Below are positions 11,401-24,398 of a stretch of 64,000 bases of DNA, piece after piece. The stretch's first letter is position 1. Every line of letters starts with the position of its first letter. Source of the stretch: Microdochium bolleyi (lineage: Eukaryota > Ascomycota > Sordariomycetes > Xylariales > Microdochiaceae); NCBI GenBank assembly GCA_001566295.1, contig KQ964256.1, positions 744,001 through 808,000 on the forward strand. The letters are read 5' to 3'. A program made the position numbers and the translations under genes. The notes under the pieces are model-generated. The model ran no database searches, had not been told where the DNA came from, and saw only the letters and a list, made by a program, of their open reading frames with translations.

Positions 11401-14400
11401 CACACTGAGGCAACAGACAGGATGAAAAAGTCAGTCATGATCACGATCGGGAGCAGAATCTGGCGGCGTAGTGGGGCAGCCGCCGGCGTCGAGGGTACGG
11501 ATCGTGATCCATGGTGGCCGGAACAGATGCACCGGAGACGGCTGGCAGCAAGGCACGCTGATGATGTCATGGCGACGGCGATGGGCGGGAGCAGCGTGCG
11601 GTAGGCAAAAGCGCAAGGGACCGCCGATGCGAGGGCAACAGAGAATGACTGGAAGGAGAGAGATCGCTGGGCGGGCGGGGTGCGGGATAGGGGGGCTTTT
11701 GTGTTTTTTCTTCGATCCTGCGTCGAGGGTCCGATCTGAAGGCTGGGGTCGGATGAGGAGCAGTCACAAGATCGAGATTGTGGCCGCACATCGTGAAATG
11801 GCAGCCCGGTTGCGAGACCACCCTAGGGGCAGGGAAGCCAGGCCAGGGTCCCGTCCGTGCTCGGCGAAGCGGGCTTCTGACAGGCTAGCGTTGGCGGGAC
11901 CGGCGGGGCCGGCAGTCGCCCATCACACACGCCTCGGCGCCTCGACTCGCAAGCTCAGTCCACACACCCTGCAGCCCGCTGCGAGACCTTGCTGCTCGCC
12001 TCCATTCATTCCATGCCTCGCCCGTCAGCACGCCGCTCACAAAGTCAATTCGTGATGGCGCTCACCACCTGGCTGCTCGACCGTCACGCGAGAACAGGAT
12101 GGGTCGAGCCGCACAGCATGTCGCCCAGGGCCACCGCCCCTTGCGCGCCCGGGCCCATTCCCAGCACTCCGGATCCGTCCCTCTAGCCACTGCTCACGAT
12201 AGATACTGCCGAGGCTGCCTCTCCATCGAGCTTCTCTCGTGCATCGCAGACATCCCACGGCATCGTAGCGCCCTCCCGCTTGTCTTGTAGCTTTCGGGCC
12301 GGCACAGGTCTCGCGATCTATCCCGGCACGACCTTCCTGCGGCCAACTCCTCCATCGTCCATACAGACTATAGCTCACATCCGTTCTGCCATTGCAACGG
12401 GAGCTATTTGCTCGATCTCGAACCCGCAGAGCCCCCCAACTCTATAGCGCTGTCTGGTCACTGGAGACTAATCTCACGACATTCCGGCCCGAGTGTCTGA
12501 TGAGAGGAGACGCCCATATCAGACAACCACCCAAGCAATGAAGACCGAGCGCATGGTCTCCGATGCACAAATAGTATGATATGACGTCAGCTGTGGAATT
12601 GGTGGTCTTGCTTTCCAGAAGGAGAACACTCCGGACCCCAGTCCTGGTGTGCAGGGGTCTGTCACGAGGGCTGCTTGACCGCCGGAAAGCTCGATGATGA
12701 GGTCTGGAACCTCTTGTTCCCATGGACACGGGCTCCTATTGGCATGCTACCTAGACGCTTCGGTGAGTAGCATCCTACCATCTCCTGCCGTCAACGAGAC
12801 GGACGTGCTGTGCTTCACCTATGCTTCAGGCGACGAGGTGTTATTGCCTGCCAGTGCGCAGCAGGGCCGCGTGGGTAAGTTGGACCCGACCACTTTGCAT
12901 CTCTTTCAAGTTATCGGAGCATTTGCTCTCGCAGCATACGCTCCTGGCGATCCCCAGCACCGCCCACGGTACTTTGATCACAACGCAAGCATCACAGCCG
13001 CCCATGGCTGGCTCGCTATCATGAGTCGTGCTCCCGCTGACAATAAGCGACCTGATACTCGGCACACTCTCGTCGCTCGTGATGGTGCTCCGTGACAAGG
13101 CATGCATGGCACAACCCCCTTAGTGCAGTAATATGTCGTTCCTGGTTGGCATGCATGTAGCGCATGCAACCCTGGACCCAGGGCCCGGACGGTCGCGGGT
13201 CTGCGGCTCCCTGCGCAAGGGTCGCAACTTGCGGCGCTGCACAGAGCCGGCCAGCCGGCCGAGATGAGAGGAAGTGATTGGCGATCCAGGGTTCGGAGGA
13301 GACAATGCCGTCATCATGTCTAGGTGTGGCCTTTGCGCCCCATCTGTAGCTTCGAGCAAAGTCAGGGCCAGGAGAGACAGGCGAGACAGGGGGGCCTGCG
13401 TCTTGTGTCTTGGAGAAGTGAGGGTCTCGACGAAAGTCCCCACCTACCAGAACGCGCTCCGCCTGCCCCCGAGGTCCCTGAACCGGCACGGAATGCTAGC
13501 AGACCCACGGCCGGCCGGCCGGCCTTGGACGAGTGGGCGCGGCGCATCTTCAGGGTCCTGGCTGCTGGGTTAGCTACAGTAGCTGATCAGCCATCCAGCC
13601 AGCAAGGCGATGCGATAAGACACGATGCGATCCTGTGGCCAGCCTGGGAGGGCGCGCGTCCGGCGGGCGACGAATAGCGATGCCTGGGAGCTGGAAGCAG
13701 CAGGTTGAGGTTGGCATGGACCTCAAGCCTGTCCTGGGTACGAGGCATGCGGCCTGTTGCAGGACGGCGGCGAGCAGAGTCGTTGGGAGGAGCAGCGATC
13801 GGGATTATGATGCGCCATCGACGATGGGAAGCCTAGCGCTAGACCGCATTGGACCCACAACCCCTGACGCCTCGTCACGTTAATTCACACCACTTGACGT
13901 TTGGGGCGTGGCTCCTCCCGAACCTGCAGAGCTCCCACAGCTGCGGGCGAGGCGGGCTCGCCCCGTCCTGCCACGGTCTGTGGCTCTTCTGTCCACCTTG
14001 CCGTCTCTGGTGCTACAGAATCAACCTGAACAGAGACATGTCAGCCATCAGACAGCAATCAGCCCATGTTGTCCCAGACATACCCTATCCGGAAACTGAC
14101 AGCACCCAGCTCGAATGCAGCCCCCGGGGCCCTTCTCCTCTGGCAAGTGATCGGTAGATCGAGCGCTTATTCCCTGCAGGGATACTCTTGCTAGCAGGCT
14201 CAAGTATTGCACCGTCTGCAAGGCCTCTGTACCTCGTGTACCAAAGTCGACCAGAGGGCAGAACCACTAGAAGTGTCGATTCAGCACTTGGCGCTCAATG
14301 TCAAAATCGGCGATTCGAAGTCAAAACACTTTACAATCTCGATGCTTGTGTTTTGGTCCTCTCTCTCGTAGTTAGGAAGGATGCTTGGTTGTATACCCCA

Positions 14401-17400
14401 CTCGCCTCATTTCCGTCCAAGGAACTTCAAGTTCGTGAGGCATCTCGGAATGTGGACAATCTCCACGGTGCCAGGAGCATATATCCCATCGTCCAGATCA
14501 CTATGCATCTCCGTATTTCATCAACACGCCCTGCTCGTCCTCATCAAAGGGACCATATCAGCCCTGCCTCTGGTGCGGAGTACTACTCCCTGCAAGTGCG
14601 CCGTTCCAGCCGCAACCTGACCACGATGTGATGAGCATGTTGCATCCTCGTTCATGCCCCGGCCCTAATTTGACCACGTTCACGGATTGGGCGCAGGGCC
14701 TCACCATCAGTCCTTGAGAGGCGCTCACGCCATCCCTGGCCATCTCTCCGGGTAATTTCCTGTTCGGGACGCGTGGAAGCCAGACGAGGGTGTTCCTGGC
14801 ACTCGGGTTTGCGCCTCTGACATCATTATGGGCTGAAAACTCCGTGGCATCGTGCCCGCGCAGGCCCGGGGGAGGAACCCCCACACAAGCGCGTCCACCG
14901 AGTCCAGTCCCCTTCTCCTACCCCGAGTTCCCTCTTGGCCTGGGTGGCTTACCTAATGAAGTACATCTCTCCTCTCCAAGATGGTCCTCATCCCGTGTTA
15001 TTCATGTCGTGTGCGTGTACTCTGGTCGGCCTGGGTGCTCTGGGATAGGTATATTTCAACTCACAGCCCCTTGATGAGTACGGTTTATTCTAGAGGAGTC
15101 GTTGCTCATTGGGCAAGAGGAGACGTTCTGCCGTGGGCAGAACATCCGAGTTTCGTGCCTGTCCCCACGAGACAATGGGACATTCATCTCGACTCCACGC
15201 TCTGTCTCGACTTCAAGCATACAGGCGGTATCGCTCGTACTAGATATATCAATGATGCTCGTGTCAGGACCGCCTGTTGTGCTGCTGTATCTAGCTGAAC
15301 ATGGGCTGCCAGATTACCATTGCTCATTCAAGACACGCCTCATCAAGTGAAGGCATCCACAGAATATAGCACACAAACTTCATGGGGTCGACCCAAAGAA
15401 CATTCTACTTCATGCGCCACGGCGGCGACGGGCCGTTGCCCATCCTCCGAGCTGCCTCCGGCTGCAGATGCAAGATCTGCCCATGCATTTTCAGGGACCG
15501 TACGGGGCTGTTGATCATTAGATCGCGATCTGATCTGCTTACATTCCCTGCCAGCCTCATCAGCTAACCAGCTCGGCCAGCTCGCCACCAAGGGGGCCCG
15601 TGTTGGGTCAACGCAAGCAAGGCAAGGGCCATGGGAAAGGAGAGGACCGTATGCTCCCTCGGTGTTGTTGTCTTGCGTGGTCACGTGTGTCCTTGGTGTG
15701 AGCTCGTCCTGGAGGGCGCTGACCTCGGCAGGCACGAGCTTTGTCGGGATTCATGCGCTCTTGATTTGACTTGGTGGTGTTGTCGATGGCATCGGGTCGT
15801 TTGCGTGTTCATCGGGGATCGAGAGACGGTTGTCGAATCTCGATCCCAGGGATCACCGACACTTGGCAAGGATCGACAGAGAAAGTGTACTAATGTAGTA
15901 GCGTTTAGGAGGGTCTCGCGGTGTCAGATGAAAGTGGAAGGAGAATTTCAACAACGCTAGAGCTGGGAGACACGTGCATTGTTTCGAGGGTCCTTTCCCG
16001 TACGAGTTGGGCAGGAATCAGTGCTGATCACTCAGGCACTCACCGACCGACCTCCCGGACGCGGCGGATATTTGGACGGAACCGGGCGGCAGGCTGGCTG
16101 GCTGACAGCCTTGGGAAAAGCAAGGCTTGCTCTCCTGTTTCGTTGCACACACACCCGCAAAGCCCTACCTAATGGGCCCAGCACGGGGGTCGCTTCGACT
16201 TTCCATGGTTCAGGGTCTCGAGTGTCGGGTGCCTGCTGCGGCGTGTTGGGTACCACTGTGTGTCGGTCGCCCTTGTCCTGGGAGCTCCTGCTCTGCCTTT
16301 ATCACCACCTCCATTCACCAGGCGCTTGGGCCGGAGCTGGGCCTTTATGGGGTCGTTGATGCTTCGGTCCATCTAAGGGCATGGCTGTGCATGCATGTAC
16401 GCACGCACATCCGTGTCCGAACAGTTTGGTACCGAGATTCGGCAACGTGGGCAGCTGATGAACACACACACTGTTTTCGGGGATCTCGATGAGATGTTTC
16501 TGCTCGAGCCCGACCCAGCCAACACAGGTCGTTGGCCAGCGCACAACGCGCACAGCACTAGTCTTTCGCTTCACTTCATGCCTCTGGACGCAGCCTGTAC
16601 TCCGGGTCCTCACTCTAGAACTAGCTCCCATACTTCGAGACAGAGATGCAGTGATTATGCCTCTTATGACGATTTTCAGTACATGTGATACCTGCCCAGG
16701 TAGAGAGTCGGCAGGGCGTCACCTGTATCTAGCCTATGGTATGCACTGCCAGCTCATTTTGTCATTCTGAGATGGTGTGGGTGCATCCCGTGCCGCACGC
16801 AGTGTGACGAAACGTCCGAGGTGAGAGATATGGCGGGCACAGCCATACAGGAAACAAGCAGCCTGCACCGCCAGCTTCCACCATACAAGCATGGGAAAAC
16901 AAAATCCGCGGACTTCGACATCGACCAGCATGGTAATCTCCTCTTGTTCCCGACAGTCTGGGTCCCTCGCGCCAACCCTGCGTCAAGCTAGGTACCCTCC
17001 AGCAACTCGGGATATGTCAGACCCTGGGGCGACGGACTGGGCCTATCAACGTCCTGCCAGATCTCTCTCCGCAATATGACATTACATGTGAGAATTCTCA
17101 CCAATACCTGGCCAGTCCGCACACACCCGCACACGGCACACATGCACATCATTCTCATCCAGACAGCACCGTGTGCATTCGTGGCACGGGGTGTGTGTGC
17201 TGAGCAAGGATCAACAGAGCGTTGTTTCTCATGCTATTTCGTGATATGCATACTAGGCAGAGGAGGAGAATGAGGATCCTCTCCCTTTTTTTGCTATGGA
17301 TATCAGAGGGTTTCTCCCCTGCACTAGGCCACACATGCCATTCTGCTGGTGCGATGGAGGAGATATTGATTCCGATGGGCCGCTCACATTGGATAAATAG

Positions 17401-19708
17401 TATCTTCCCGGGCGAGCCCAGCACACAGACGCTACTGTTGAGAAGCGGTGAATCCTGATCGACCGGAGGCCACCAGAGGATCAAGCTCGAGGCTGGCATG
17501 CTCGAGGATCGGCTCTTTCGTTTTCAATACCACCCTGCCTGTGGACTGACTCGTCTATCCAGTTTTGATAGCCTGCATGATCTGCACCTCATAGTGTTCT
17601 GCTCTTTGCCATGCTCAGTGCCCGACTTGCCATGTCCCTCTTGACTGTACCATGCCCAGCCTCGGCGCCCGCATACCATCGAGTAGGGGGTGAACTTTAC
17701 CAGCTCCGTCTGGTTGGGCGCTCATGGAGACACCGATCGATTGACCGTGACACTAGAATGATCGTGGAAGCTTCCTGCCATCAGCACGATGCGGAAGACC
17801 GCCCCCACCCCCCCAAACCTTGCGGGGACGCTTCGAGATCGTGGTCCAGAAGCACGCCTTGGAAACTCTATTCGCGACTCTAACCACTGCGTGTGCTCCA
17901 TCGCGAGCTCTTGCAGGCTCACTAGGGTTTATGGGATGCCCTTCCACGATACACGCAAACGGGTCTTTGATCTTGTCATCGGCCAGAGTCTCCTGGTCCG
18001 TGTGGCTTTGCAGAGTCGAGTGGTGGGCTCGATACTGACTCTTCACTTTCACATTTTTATCTTTTAGCTCGCGGACAGAATCTCGCCGTGGCGTGCGAGC
18101 ACTTGATTTTCATTGTACAAATGTTCCAATGGCTCAGTGTGGTCGTTCCACCAGGCTTCTAATCCCATGCAGACGCGACATATTCTCCGTTTGTCCTAGC
18201 TGACCGACTTCATTTGCTTTGTTCGCCGTCCAGGGATAATGCCTCATCGACTCTAAAGATAATTTCTGAACTAAGTAATGGTGATAACATTTATTTTGTT
18301 GGACAACTCGGAACTCCACGAGACCGATCTTGTCTAAAGTCAGGCCGTTTTTTTACCCCTTCTCTTTTCTGCACACAAAAGCACGCCTGCCTATACTCTT
18401 GCTCTTCATTGCCGTTTGAGCCTTCTGACCCCAGAACTGCGACTGCCAGAAATCGTGGCTGTTCTCTCCAAGGACCAACAGTTAATCCCCAAGAAATAAG
18501 TGATTGAGACCATGTCGGTATGACAGTGATTAGTTCGATACCTCTTACACCCTTGTGTGGCCTGTCAAGCACAAGCCAAAGACATCCGGATGATACATAA
18601 TTTTCCGAGCCTAGATACCCATCGAGCCGCCCAAGTACACAAGATGCGGCAAGTGCAGATAACGCGGCATTCTCATCGCGCAAAAGAAAACCTAGAAGCG
18701 TGAAATTGACGATGCCACGGGCATACACCTGGTACTCTTTAGCACTCATACATTGACCGATTTCTCGCCGTCACCCCAACCCCCCAGAACATCACTCCTG
18801 TCACCACGCACTGCCTATGCCGCCGCGAGCCCGCGCTTCCGGTGTTCCGCCATCTGTATACAGTTTGATGGGCGACCTCCAAGATCATGACTATAGCTTA
18901 TGCACTGTCGAGATCGAAATCGACGATGGTGGGGAGAACGCCACGAGAACCGCCCCCCGCTCGACATCCGCATGGCCGGTGCCGACAACGACAAGCCACA
19001 AACACATCCCGCACACACACAAGCTTTGCGCGGGAGAATCGCCGTCCAGAAGCGGCATGATATTACCGGGAAGGGCCTCGTCCCGGACCGCCCTCCATTC
19101 GAGTGGTATGAACCGTTCGGGATCTGCCGATCAGCCACGACTCCGCTCCGCTCCCCAGACGCCATCTTTCTGGTGAGCTCGAAATAGAGTGCAGCCTAGC
19201 GCCCGCTAGGCTGGCCCGGGAAGGAGGGCCTCGCCCGCTTGAGCCACAGCGTCGCTCTTCTGCGTCTCCACATCAACAAGATGGCGTCTAGGTCCCAGGA
19301 CCGATCCGTGGCTTCGGGACCCCATGCCATTTTGAATTTTTTTGGGGCCAGAAGAACGTGTGGTGTCGACAAGCCTCCGATCCTCGTCACAAACGGTCGG
19401 TCCCGAACAGGGACAGCCCTGCTCTTCATGCTTTTGGCTTTAGGCGACCACACGCCAGCGGTTGCGCTACGGCTACGGAGTACACATGCACGAGGACGGC
19501 TGTGTTCCTGTTGGCCAGGCAGCAAGGACTAGACAGAAACCCTAAACCTGAGCAAGGAGATACTTTGTTGGTGTGTGCATAAGGTAGAGGAGGGGTATCT
19601 TTCATTCTTATTGTCTCCCGGCTTGCTCGTTCCGATGACCAGATCTTGACGCAAGCCCCGAGAAAGAGACAGACTTGCTCTGGAGAGCGGACCCTAAACC
19701 TTGCTGTA
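8455..19708. other. 11.3 kb interval with no supportable gene
   Basis: I read this stretch on both strands and could not assemble any recognisable protein, even allowing short introns. ORFs of up to about 260 codons exist (for example 9200-9979 + and 9224-9916 -), but they overlap on opposite strands, look compositionally random and share no motif with known families. Base composition is mixed and GC-rich rather than the AT-rich, TpA-rich look of RIP-mutated repeats, and I see no transposase or reverse-transcriptase remnant. Local oddities are a GGGTCGAGG-like tandem near 9295-9322, GGCC runs near 13246-13263 and 13509-13524, and a G/A-rich leader just upstream of the FlbC-like gene (about 8810-9010). 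It may be regulatory DNA, contain non-coding RNA, or hold fast-evolving genes I cannot see. Confidence 0.5.
13509..13524. repeat. (GGCC)4 run
   Basis: Four perfect GGCC units. A shorter, imperfect GCCGGCCAGCCGGCC copy lies about 250 bp to the left (around 13247-13261). Both are palindromic. No function is evident. Confidence 0.7.
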
Positions 19709-21669
19709 CTACTTTTTGTTCGGTAGTGCGGGAGGGAGCATCTTGCCCTGGCCAGTATCAACTCTCTTGCTGGCTGGCAGACCCGGCACCTTGAAGCCGC
19801 CGTTGGTGGCGGATGCGCCGCCAACCTGGGTGAACGTGCCACTAGCAAAGTACGTGTGCTCCTCAGCTTTCCTTTTGCGACTGAGTTCGGCTTGCATACT
19901 GGGGTCGACGAGCTCCAGCCCCTGGACAGGCGTAAATGCCAACGACGACGCGGTTCCCGCACCCCCTCCAATGGTCGATCCCACGCCTGACGTCCGCAGG
20001 CCCTTGCCACGAAGATCGATTCCACCCGGTGCTTGACCAAAACCACGCAACGACGATGCAGCTCCACCAACGGTCGACGCTCCCCCCCAGCCCTTGTGTT
20101 TCTGGCTGAGCTTGGCACGCGTCCGGTTATCGATCTGAATTCCGCGTATCCTGCCGTCGTTGCTCGCTCCGATCATGCCCATGCCTGCCGTAGAGTCGCC
20201 GGTACCGTATCCTGCCTCCTTCTCTTCCTTGTTGAATGCCATCCGGTTCTGAGCCTTGCGCAGATCAGTCATCGCAGTCGCTTCCTTGGCTTTTCGGGCT
20301 CTGCGCCCACCGCGCTTTCGTGATGTTTTATCATCTGGAGCGGGTAGGGCACGCTGACCCTTGTTCGGCGGAGGTTCGGTCATTTTGTCGAGGCGCTCGA
20401 GGCATTGGTTTCTCAGCTCATCGCCATATGATCCGTCTGGGCTGCTGTGACCTGTGTCTGCTCTGGCGGCTAGGACCAGCTTGGCGGCGACCGCTTTCAT
20501 GGCTTTCTTCTTGAGATCTGTTGGGATGCCACGGATCAGGGGCGACTCATAGATATATCCCTGTGACTTGACGGCGGTGTTGCTAGCGAATGCAAGTCTC
20601 GGCTTCTTGGAGCCCCAGGATGGGAGGTTGCAGGCTGGCGTTCTCGAGAGCGATGTCAAACCACCGGCTGTATTGATGAGTTGCGCCGCTGTTAAAGATC
20701 CCACAATTGCCGTCAGATTTGGCGCAAATATGTTCATGCGTGACTGGACGTAGTCTGTCAATGTTGCCTTTGCTTTGTCCATGGAGACCATCATCTGGCA
20801 CGCGCGAAGGACGCGATCCAGCTCATCAACCGAAAGCTCTTGACCCTTGGTGGTCGTGGCTTCGACAGTGACAACCATGAGTGACGGACCGTCCAGGACG
20901 GTCTTCAGTGATTGGCCGAGGATATTGTCTGTTGAGTGTTGTAGAGTCCTCATAGTTTCAGAGTCCAACGGTCCATTTCCCAGGATAGCAACAACCTTGG
21001 CATACTCCACGGGGTTCTGGATAAGAGTCTCAAGCTCGGGGAATCGCGCGGAATAGTGATCGCGGATGAACTTGTGCACCTTCATGATCTCGCCATTGAT
21101 CTGAGTAGACAGCGTATTCGAGAGAGTCAAGACCTTGTACTCGGGGTTGTCTTCGATGTTGCCGATATTGATTGCGCCAGGCGTAAGCGGCTTTGCTTGA
21201 AACTGGGCGATGTCCTGTACGTCGATGCCATTACCGTCAGGGCTGTTCCTCCAAGGGAAGAGATGTAAACATGATCTATTCAAGATAGAAATTGGCCGTA
21301 GTCGGCGAGGAGGGGGGGGGGCGAGATATCACTAACCTTGAGGAGTGGCTCGAGTTTGTCCATGATCGTGGACACTTTGCGCACGTCTTTGATGCCTCCA
21401 AGCTGCATCTTCTCGACAGCTGCCTTGGCATCGTCATCGTCTTCTGCGACCTCGGCAACGACACCGTCGATGCCAGTCATTTGGTGGTCATCCTCGCCGT
21501 CTTCCATGGGCTCCTCATCGCCATCCAGCTGCATGTCGCCATCGTCGTCATGGTCGGCGCGAAGGGATGGGCCGATGGCGTCACCGAGTCCGTTGTCGCT
21601 CTGCGCATCATCATGATCTGATCCCGAGTCCTCGAAGTCCTGGAGAAGCTCATCTGCGAGCGTCGACAT
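19709..21669 (-). CDS. prp31: Prp31, U4/U6 snRNP splicing factor
   Basis: Two exons, 21669-21337 and 21214-19709, split by a 122-nt intron (GTTAGT donor, CTGAC branch, ACAG acceptor), give about 612 residues. The acceptor at 21215 was chosen because it joins MDKLEPLLK directly to DIAQF...INIGNIEDNPEYK, matching the family. The N-terminal ~90 residues are acidic. A NOSIC-type helical region (about 140-260) contains HKFIRDHYSARFPELE. The Nop domain follows (about 265-365), with the RNP-binding segment GGLTSLSRTPACNLPSWG. The tail is basic and Gly-rich, with KRGGRRARK. Prp31 bridges U4 snRNA bound by the 15.5K protein to U5 components, allowing tri-snRNP assembly in the nucleus. Human and yeast proteins are near 500 residues; the extra length is in the acidic N-terminus and C-terminal tail. 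It is transcribed divergently from clf1. Confidence 0.95.
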
Positions 21670-22367
21670 GGCGGCGATGGATATGGTCGTGGTCTAGGTG
21701 ATGTCGCAAAGTGGCGAGGTTGAGCGCGCTCGAATGCGCAGTCTGCGCTGATGAGCGTGTTGATCTGTGTACGGAGGGTTGCGCGACTAGACCGGGCGAA
21801 GCGTCTCGAAGTCGGATTCGCGCAGGCTGGTTAAACAGCGTCGGGCTTAATGTAGTCGTGATAAATGAGCGAGCGTCAAAGTTGGTGTTTGTCATGAAAT
21901 GGAGAGCCAGATTTGAGGCAGGCAGGCAGGCCAGCAGATGCAGGCGGACAAAAAAACAGTGGGTCGCGAGGCTCCGCGCTTGAGCAGCGGATGCACCTGC
22001 AGCCTTGAAGTTTGGGGATCCTGTGGGATTTTCTCTCCACAGCACCGCGTCTTCGACAACATATCTGCGCGCGCCGCAGCCATCACCGAGCACGACATCA
22101 CCTTGCGACAATACCAACGGCCGGCTAATGCACAGCTCTGGCCAAAGTCGTGCTCGCAACGCCCAATCCGTCCTGCCCGACTGGCACCGCCGCGCGAGTC
22201 TGCCGGTATAACGACATCGATCGCACTGCGCTACCACTCCAGCGAGACAATCACTCACGTCTCTATTCCTGGCGAGCGTACAGTCGTTTGGCGCGTCGGG
22301 GCGAATCTCGTGATCATATAATCAGCACAAGCACCAGCTCAGCAACAAGCACATCACACATCTCACA
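21670..22367. promoter_or_regulatory. Shared divergent promoter of prp31 and clf1
   Basis: The 698 bp between the two opposite start codons contains no gene. It must hold both promoters and both leaders. I see no obvious TATA box near either start. A GCAGGCAGGCAGGC tract lies near 21914-21930. Confidence 0.7.
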
Positions 22368-24398
22368 ATGGAGTCCTCACGAGGCCCCCCAAGGGTCAAG
22401 AACAAGGGCGCGGCCCCTGTTCAGATCTCGGCCGAGCAGCTGCTGCGCGAAGCCGTGGACCGCCAGGACAATGGCGTCGAAGCTCCCACGCAGCGCTTTG
22501 AGGATCTCGAGGAGCTCCACGAGTACCAGGGCCGGAAGCGCAAGGAGTTTGAGGACTATGTGCGCAGGAACCGCGTCAACATGAACAATTGGATGCGCTA
22601 CGCGGCATGGGAGCTCGAGCAGAAGGAATTCAAGCGGGCGCGCTCCGTTTTTGAGCGAGCGCTCGACGTTGATCCGTCCTCGATCATCCTCTGGATCCGG
22701 TACATCGAGGCCGAGATGAAGAACCGCAACATCAACCACGCCAGGAATCTGCTCGACCGCGCCGTCACCATCCTGCCCCGGGTCGACAAGCTCTGGTACA
22801 AGTATGTGTACATGGAGGAGATGCTTGGAAACATCCCTGGTACTCGCCAAGTGTTTGAGAGGTGGATGACCTGGGAGCCTGATGAGCAGGCCTGGAGCTC
22901 CTACATCAAGCTTGAGAAGCGCTACGGCGAGTTTCAGCGTGCCCGTGAGATCTTCGAGCGCTTCACGATTGTACACCCGGAGCCGCGCAACTGGATCAAG
23001 TGGGCCAAGTTCGAGGAGGAAGTCGGCACTAGTGACCTGGTGCGGCAGGTGTTTGGTGCCGCCATCGAGTCTCTGGGTGACGAATTCGTCGATGAGAGAC
23101 TGTTCATCGCGTACTCGCGCTTCGAGACGAAACTCAAGGAATACGAACGGTCCCGGGCCATCTACAAGTATGCGCTCGACCGGCTACCCAGATCCAAATC
23201 TATGGTCCTACACAAGGCATACACGACCTTTGAGAAGCAGTTTGGCGATAGGGAAGGCGTCGAAGACGTCGTGCTGTCAAAACGGCGGAGATTGTACGAG
23301 GACCAGATCAAGGAAAACCCCAAGAACTACGACACATGGATCGACTATGCTCGGCTTGAGGAGACCTCTGGTGACATGGACCGGGTCAGGGACGTGTACG
23401 AGCGTGCTGTTGCCCAGGTGCCTCCGACACAAGAGAAGCGGCACTGGCGGCGGTACATCTACCTGTGGCTCTTCTACGCGCTGTGGGAAGAGATGGAGGC
23501 CAAGGACATCGACCGCGCGCGCCAGATCTACAAGCTCTGCCTCAACCTCGTGCCGCACAAAAAATTCACATTCGCCAAGATATGGCTCCTCAAAGCGCAG
23601 TTTGAGGTGCGGCAGGGCGACCTGACGGCCATGCGCAAGACGATGGGCCAGGCGATCGGGATGTGTCCCAAGGACCGCCTGTTCAAGGGCTACATTGAGC
23701 TCGAGCTGAAGCTGTTCGAGTTTGTGCGGTGCAGGACGCTCTACGAGAAGCACGTGGAATGGAACCCGGCGAACGGGCAGACATGGATCAAGTTCTCCGA
23801 GCTGGAGCGCGGCCTGGGCGATCTCGAGCGGGCCCGCGCAATCTTCGAGCTGGCCGTTCAGCAGGACCTGGACATGCCGGAGCTCGTGTGGAAGGCGTAC
23901 ATTGACTTTGAGGAGGAGGAGGGCGAGTACGAGAGGACACGGGCGCTGTACGAGCGCTTGCTCGACAGGACGGACCATGTCAAGGTGTGGATCAGCTACG
24001 CGCACTTTGAGATCAACATCCCCGAGGAGGGCGAGGCGGACGCCGAGCAGGAGGACGAGGAGGAGCAGCCAGTGTCGGAAGAGGCCAAGGAGCGGGCGCG
24101 CAAAGTCTTCTCGCGCGCACACAAGGGCATGCGGGAGAAGGAGCTCAAGGAGGAGCGGGTGTCGCTGCTCAACGCGTGGCTGTCGTTTGAGCGGACGCAC
24201 GGGTCGGCCGAGGACGTGGACAAGGTGCAGAGGCAGATGCCGCGCAAGGTCAAGAAGCGGCGGCAGCTCGAGGACGACACGATGGAGGAGTACATCGACT
24301 ACGTGTTCCCGGCCGACGACGAGCAGAAGCAGGACCTGTCCAAGATGCTGGCCATGGCCCAGGCCTGGAAGCAGAACATGGCGGGCGGCAGTGGCTGA
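22368..24398 (+). CDS. clf1: Clf1 / Syf3, HAT-repeat pre-mRNA splicing factor
   Basis: A single exon of 676 residues, the usual length for fungal Clf1 (crooked neck / CRNKL1). After a short basic start come tandem HAT (half-a-TPR) helical repeats covering nearly the whole protein, each with a conserved Trp and Tyr/Phe pattern such as NWMRYAAWELEQKEFKRARS, LWIRYIEAEMKNRNINHAR and TWIKFSELERGLGDLERAR. An acidic loop (about 557-575) interrupts the last repeats, and a Lys/Arg patch precedes the C-terminus. Clf1 is a scaffold of the NineTeen/Prp19-associated complex, holding the spliceosome core in the nucleus during activation. The absence of introns over 2 kb is notable next to intron-bearing neighbours. 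The ATG at 22368 has a good context (cacaATGg). The minus-strand 405-codon ORF opposite is a shadow. Confidence 0.96.
   Translation: MESSRGPPRVKNKGAAPVQISAEQLLREAVDRQDNGVEAPTQRFEDLEELHEYQGRKRKEFEDYVRRNRVNMNNWMRYAAWELEQKEFKRARSVFERALDVDPSSIILWIRYIEAEMKNRNINHARNLLDRAVTILPRVDKLWYKYVYMEEMLGNIPGTRQVFERWMTWEPDEQAWSSYIKLEKRYGEFQRAREIFERFTIVHPEPRNWIKWAKFEEEVGTSDLVRQVFGAAIESLGDEFVDERLFIAYSRFETKLKEYERSRAIYKYALDRLPRSKSMVLHKAYTTFEKQFGDREGVEDVVLSKRRRLYEDQIKENPKNYDTWIDYARLEETSGDMDRVRDVYERAVAQVPPTQEKRHWRRYIYLWLFYALWEEMEAKDIDRARQIYKLCLNLVPHKKFTFAKIWLLKAQFEVRQGDLTAMRKTMGQAIGMCPKDRLFKGYIELELKLFEFVRCRTLYEKHVEWNPANGQTWIKFSELERGLGDLERARAIFELAVQQDLDMPELVWKAYIDFEEEEGEYERTRALYERLLDRTDHVKVWISYAHFEINIPEEGEADAEQEDEEEQPVSEEAKERARKVFSRAHKGMREKELKEERVSLLNAWLSFERTHGSAEDVDKVQRQMPRKVKKRRQLEDDTMEEYIDYVFPADDEQKQDLSKMLAMAQAWKQNMAGGSG

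Noticed and set aside
12400..12450. tRNA-like B box (GGTTCGAGATC on the minus strand)
   Set aside because: No A box or acceptor stem could be found at the right distance, and the T-loop closing bases do not pair.
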